A DNA stretch of 8,898 nt from Megamonas sp. UBA1792 (GTDB taxonomy: Bacteria > Bacillota_C > Negativicutes > Selenomonadales > Selenomonadaceae): positions 1 through 8,898 of the forward strand of contig DCFY01000087.1 of the NCBI GenBank assembly GCA_002315155.1, in the 5' to 3' direction. A model generated the notes under the pieces. That model saw nothing but the letters and a program-made list of their open reading frames with translations. It did not search any database and was not told the origin of the DNA. A program made the translations under genes and the position numbers. The first letter of the stretch is position 1. Every line of letters starts with the position of its first letter. Positions 6,935-8,898 of this stretch are shown piece by piece.

Positions 6935-8458
6935 TTATAATTCTGCCAAATCCGTATAACATTCTCTGAGCTGTACATATAATTTCTGATAAAGCTTGTG
7001 TCCTTTTTCATAATAAGCACGCCCTTGTGCATTGGGCTGGCAATGTTCTTTTGTCTGAATAAATTTTTCGCAAGCAGACTCAACATCCTTAAACATCCCC
7101 GAACCGACACCTGCTAATATTGCCACGCCAAGTGCCGGACCTTCCTGCTCCGCAATCGTCTTAACCTCGCAGCCATACATATCTGCAAGCATTTGTCGCC
7201 ATACCGGGCTTTTTCCACCACCACCACAGGCCATCATTTCATTGACCTTAACACCCATCTCCACAAGAATATCATTGCAATCTTTTAAAGAATATGATAC
7301 ACCTTCCATTACAGCACGCATCATATCTTCTTTTGTATGAATTGCTGACAAACCAAAGAATACACCACGACAATCCGGATCAAGATGCGGCGTCCGTTCA
7401 CCCATAAGATAAGGCAAATAAAACAACCGATTACTGCCGCGTTCCACTTTGGCAACGGCTTCATTGACAAGATCATAAACATCCATATTTTTGAGGAAAG
7501 CTCTGTCCTTATAGTCCCCGGCAAAATTATCACAGAACCACTTCAATGAAAGACCCGCTGCCTGTGTAACACCCATGACATGCCAGCAGCCCGGCACTGC
7601 ACAGCAGAACGTGTGAACACGCCCTTTCGGATCAATATCAGGCTTATTGGTATGAGCAAATACAACACCACTTGTCCCGATTGTTGTAAAGGCTTTTCCT
7701 TCCTTCACAATTCCTGTGCCAATAGCTGCTGCTGCATTATCGCCCGCTCCACCAACAACAACAGTTGCCTCGGAAAGTCCGGCTGCTTCAGCAAATTCTT
7801 TGCTAATATGTCCTGTAACATCCGGTGATTCGTAGACCTTTGCTAAAAGACGCTTATCAATATCAAGCTTTTCCAGCACTTCATCCGACCAGCAGCGGTT
7901 CGGAACATCAAGGAGCTGCATCCCGCTTGCATCTGAAACTTCTGTTGCATAGTCACCTGTCATACGGAAACGCACATAATCCTTTGGTAAAAGAATATGC
8001 CTGCATTTTTTATAATTTTCTGGTTCATGATTTCGCACCCAAAGAATTTTTGAGGCCGTAAATCCTGTTAGTGCCGGATTCGCCGTAATCTCAATAAGTC
8101 TTTTAGCACCAACTTTTTCTGTAATTTCCTTACATTCCATTCCCGTTCGCTGATCGCACCAGATAATCGACGGTCGGATACAAGTGTTATCTTCATCAAG
8201 CATGACAAGCCCATGCATTTGACCAGACAACCCAATACCTTTAATGGCGGTTTTGGGTACACCTGTCTTATTCAGTATATCGCGAATCGTGCGCAGTACT
8301 GCACCGTACCAGTCTCCCGGTTCCTGCTCTGCCCAACCATTTTGTGGCTGTGATAACGAATACGACTGTGATGCTGAGGCTTTGACATGACATTCCTCAT
8401 CAAATAAGACAGTCTTTGTAGCCGATGTTCCTATATCAATCCCAATCAAATAGTTCAT
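6935..8458 (-). CDS. xylB: Xylulokinase (FGGY family)
   Basis: A 507-residue FGGY carbohydrate kinase that phosphorylates D-xylulose to xylulose 5-phosphate in the cytoplasm. Seen in order: the N-terminal phosphate-binding loop GIDIGTSATKTVLFD (6-20, with D8), GWAEQEPGDWY (41-51), the xylulokinase-typical GLSGQMHGLVMLD (76-88), WCDQRT (100-105), TEVSDASGMQLLDV (172-185), GGAGDNAAAAIGTG (236-249, D240 matching the catalytic Asp of E. coli XylB), GTSGVVF, and the C-terminal GGGGKSPVWRQMLADMYG. I start it at the ATG at 8458, which has a GTGAGG ribosome binding site 9 nt upstream. The longer GTG start at 8473 would place translation inside that site. It has a strong promoter with an operator-like palindrome just upstream and leads the xyloside cluster, with 186 nt before the symporter. 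Specificity for xylulose is supported by motif and context. Confidence 0.93.
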   Translation of the reverse strand: MNYLIGIDIGTSATKTVLFDEECHVKASASQSYSLSQPQNGWAEQEPGDWYGAVLRTIRDILNKTGVPKTAIKGIGLSGQMHGLVMLDEDNTCIRPSIIWCDQRTGMECKEITEKVGAKRLIEITANPALTGFTASKILWVRNHEPENYKKCRHILLPKDYVRFRMTGDYATEVSDASGMQLLDVPNRCWSDEVLEKLDIDKRLLAKVYESPDVTGHISKEFAEAAGLSEATVVVGGAGDNAAAAIGTGIVKEGKAFTTIGTSGVVFAHTNKPDIDPKGRVHTFCCAVPGCWHVMGVTQAAGLSLKWFCDNFAGDYKDRAFLKNMDVYDLVNEAVAKVERGSNRLFYLPYLMGERTPHLDPDCRGVFFGLSAIHTKEDMMRAVMEGVSYSLKDCNDILVEMGVKVNEMMACGGGGKSPVWRQMLADMYGCEVKTIAEQEGPALGVAILAGVGSGMFKDVESACEKFIQTKEHCQPNAQGRAYYEKGHKLYQKLYVQLRECYTDLAEL

Positions 8459-8478
8459 TCTATTAAGCCTCACTTAAT

Positions 8479-8492
8479 TGTGCTTGAGCACA
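8479..8492. promoter_or_regulatory. Operator-like palindrome O1 in the xylB leader
   Basis: TGTGCT-TG-AGCACA, perfect 6-bp arms. It lies 11 nt downstream of the xylB -10 box and so covers roughly +5 to +19 of the transcript, the classical position for a repressor that blocks initiation or early elongation. A second copy of the same pattern is at 8761-8774 behind the divergent promoter. The cognate regulator is not known; the LacI-type protein encoded at 2446-3462 or an unlinked xylose repressor are candidates. Confidence 0.7.
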
Positions 8493-8503
8493 TTTCTTTT
8501 TAC

Positions 8504-8532
8504 AATATAGCACGCACAAAATTCATAGTCAA
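8504..8532 (-). promoter_or_regulatory. xylB promoter (housekeeping sigma type)
   Basis: On the - strand: -35 TTGACT (8527-8532), a 17-nt spacer, and -10 TATATT (8504-8509) with a TGC extension. Expected transcription start is near 8497, giving a leader of about 40 nt that contains the palindrome at 8479-8492. The spacer also holds a GTGCGTGC stretch and a half-site-like TTTTGTGC. Confidence 0.75.
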
Positions 8533-8718
8533 CTATTAATTTTGTTTTTTCTAAAAATTTATGTTTTTTCGACATGATTTCTTCTTATATTCCTCTTATT
8601 TATATTAATTTATCTGTTATCTTCTTTTTTACTGCTTTTTAAAAAATTTATTACATTTTCATTTTTCTCATCTTTATATTGTTTATTGCACAAAAATATA
8701 AATATTCACACAGGTTAA
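8533..8718. other. AT-rich spacer between the divergent promoters
   Basis: This stretch is almost entirely A and T with strong T-runs on the + strand and very few CG steps. I see no gene with a ribosome binding site, no terminator and no catabolite-responsive element of the TGNAANCG type. A GCACAAAA at 8688-8695 repeats one at 8514-8521 and resembles half of the flanking palindromes. It probably serves as a flexible control region or upstream promoter element. Confidence 0.5.
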
Positions 8719-8747
8719 TTAACAATAATTTAATTTAATGCTATTTT
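8719..8747 (+). promoter_or_regulatory. Divergent promoter for the gene starting at 8830
   Basis: -35 TTAACA (8719-8724), 17-nt spacer, -10 TATTTT (8742-8747) with a TGC extension. Transcription should begin near 8754, leaving a 76-nt leader that contains the palindrome at 8761-8774. Spacer length and the extended -10 (TGCTATTTT) mirror those of the xylB promoter (TGCTATATT). Confidence 0.65.
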
Positions 8748-8760
8748 TAATTCCGTTAAC

Positions 8761-8774
8761 TGTGCTTGTGCACA
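8761..8774. promoter_or_regulatory. Operator-like palindrome O2 before the divergent gene
   Basis: TGTGC-TTGT-GCACA, perfect 5-bp arms, 13 nt downstream of the -10 box. It differs from the copy at 8479-8492 only at the ninth base (T in place of A; TGTGCTTG and GCACA are identical). Centre-to-centre distance between the two sites is 282 bp, so looping by a tetrameric repressor is possible. Confidence 0.7.
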
Positions 8775-8829
8775 TAAGCATCTGCACACCAATAACCCGC
8801 TAAAAACAACATAAAGGAGCGTTCTCACT

Positions 8830-8898
8830 ATGACAAACATCCCTGAAGTAAAATGCGTTCAGAGATACATTTATGGGTTTTCACTGTGGCAACACCCC
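8830..8898 (+). CDS. Unrecognised gene, first 23 codons only (continues beyond window)
   Basis: An ATG at 8830 follows AAAGGAG (8813-8819) by 10 nt and opens 23 codons to the window edge: MTNIPEVKCVQRYIYGFSL then WQHP. I do not recognise this beginning. It does not look like the usual start of xylose isomerase, a sugar ABC transporter protein or an aldose epimerase. Its promoter and operator mirror those of xylB, so it should be co-regulated with xylose use, probably as a pentose or xyloside enzyme. Confidence 0.6.
   Translation, partial: MTNIPEVKCVQRYIYGFSLWQHP

Noticed and set aside
8459..8473. GTG start five codons upstream for xylulokinase
   Set aside because: That GTG is part of the GTGAGG ribosome binding site of the ATG at 8458, and the FGGY family normally starts just before the GIDIGTS loop.
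8574..8642. Hydrophobic 22-codon open frame in the AT-rich spacer
   Set aside because: No ribosome binding site upstream, and the composition is what T-rich DNA gives by chance.

Overview
This window looks like chromosomal DNA of an anaerobic, plant-sugar-using member of the Bacillota. The GC content is moderate to low, ribosome binding sites are strong AGGAGG types, and the xylose genes are of Firmicutes type. A Selenomonadales/Negativicutes-like host would fit, but that is a guess from gene style and not shown by a marker gene. I see no rRNA, tRNA, CRISPR array, insertion sequence or phage gene.

Left part (1-2440, + strand). The end of a FetA/YbbL-type ABC ATPase overlaps by ATGA with a complete FetB/YbbM-type membrane protein (UPF0014), so this is a putative metal (iron) export pair. 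A Tat-exported HD-domain protein of unknown function follows with its own -10-like element. It ends at a hairpin that also serves as terminator for the convergent gene beyond it.

Middle and right part (2446-8458, - strand). Read in transcription order, this is a xyloside-use cluster: xylulokinase (xylB), a GPH-family sugar:cation symporter, a cytoplasmic GH43 beta-xylosidase, a decayed small reading frame, and a LacI-family regulator. The symporter would import xylobiose or related xylosides, GH43 would split them to xylose, and xylulokinase would phosphorylate xylulose into the pentose phosphate pathway. The xylose isomerase needed between the last two is not in the window. The symporter and xylosidase genes look more AT-rich than xylB and the regulator.

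Right edge (8459-8898). A 370-bp, very AT-rich divergent intergenic region separates xylB from the start of an unrecognised + strand gene. Two good promoters face outwards. Each has a 17-nt spacer and an extended -10 (TGCTATATT and TGCTATTTT), and each is followed 11-13 nt downstream by a 14-bp palindrome of the form TGTGC-N4-GCACA. This is the clearest regulatory structure in the window. The LacI-family gene carries a different inverted repeat (ATTCGTTT-N6-AAACGAAT) in its own leader, so at least two palindromic control elements are present.

I found no convincing wholly new system. The items most worth a second look are the mirrored operator pair, the Tat-exported HD protein and the gene relic between GH43 and lacI.
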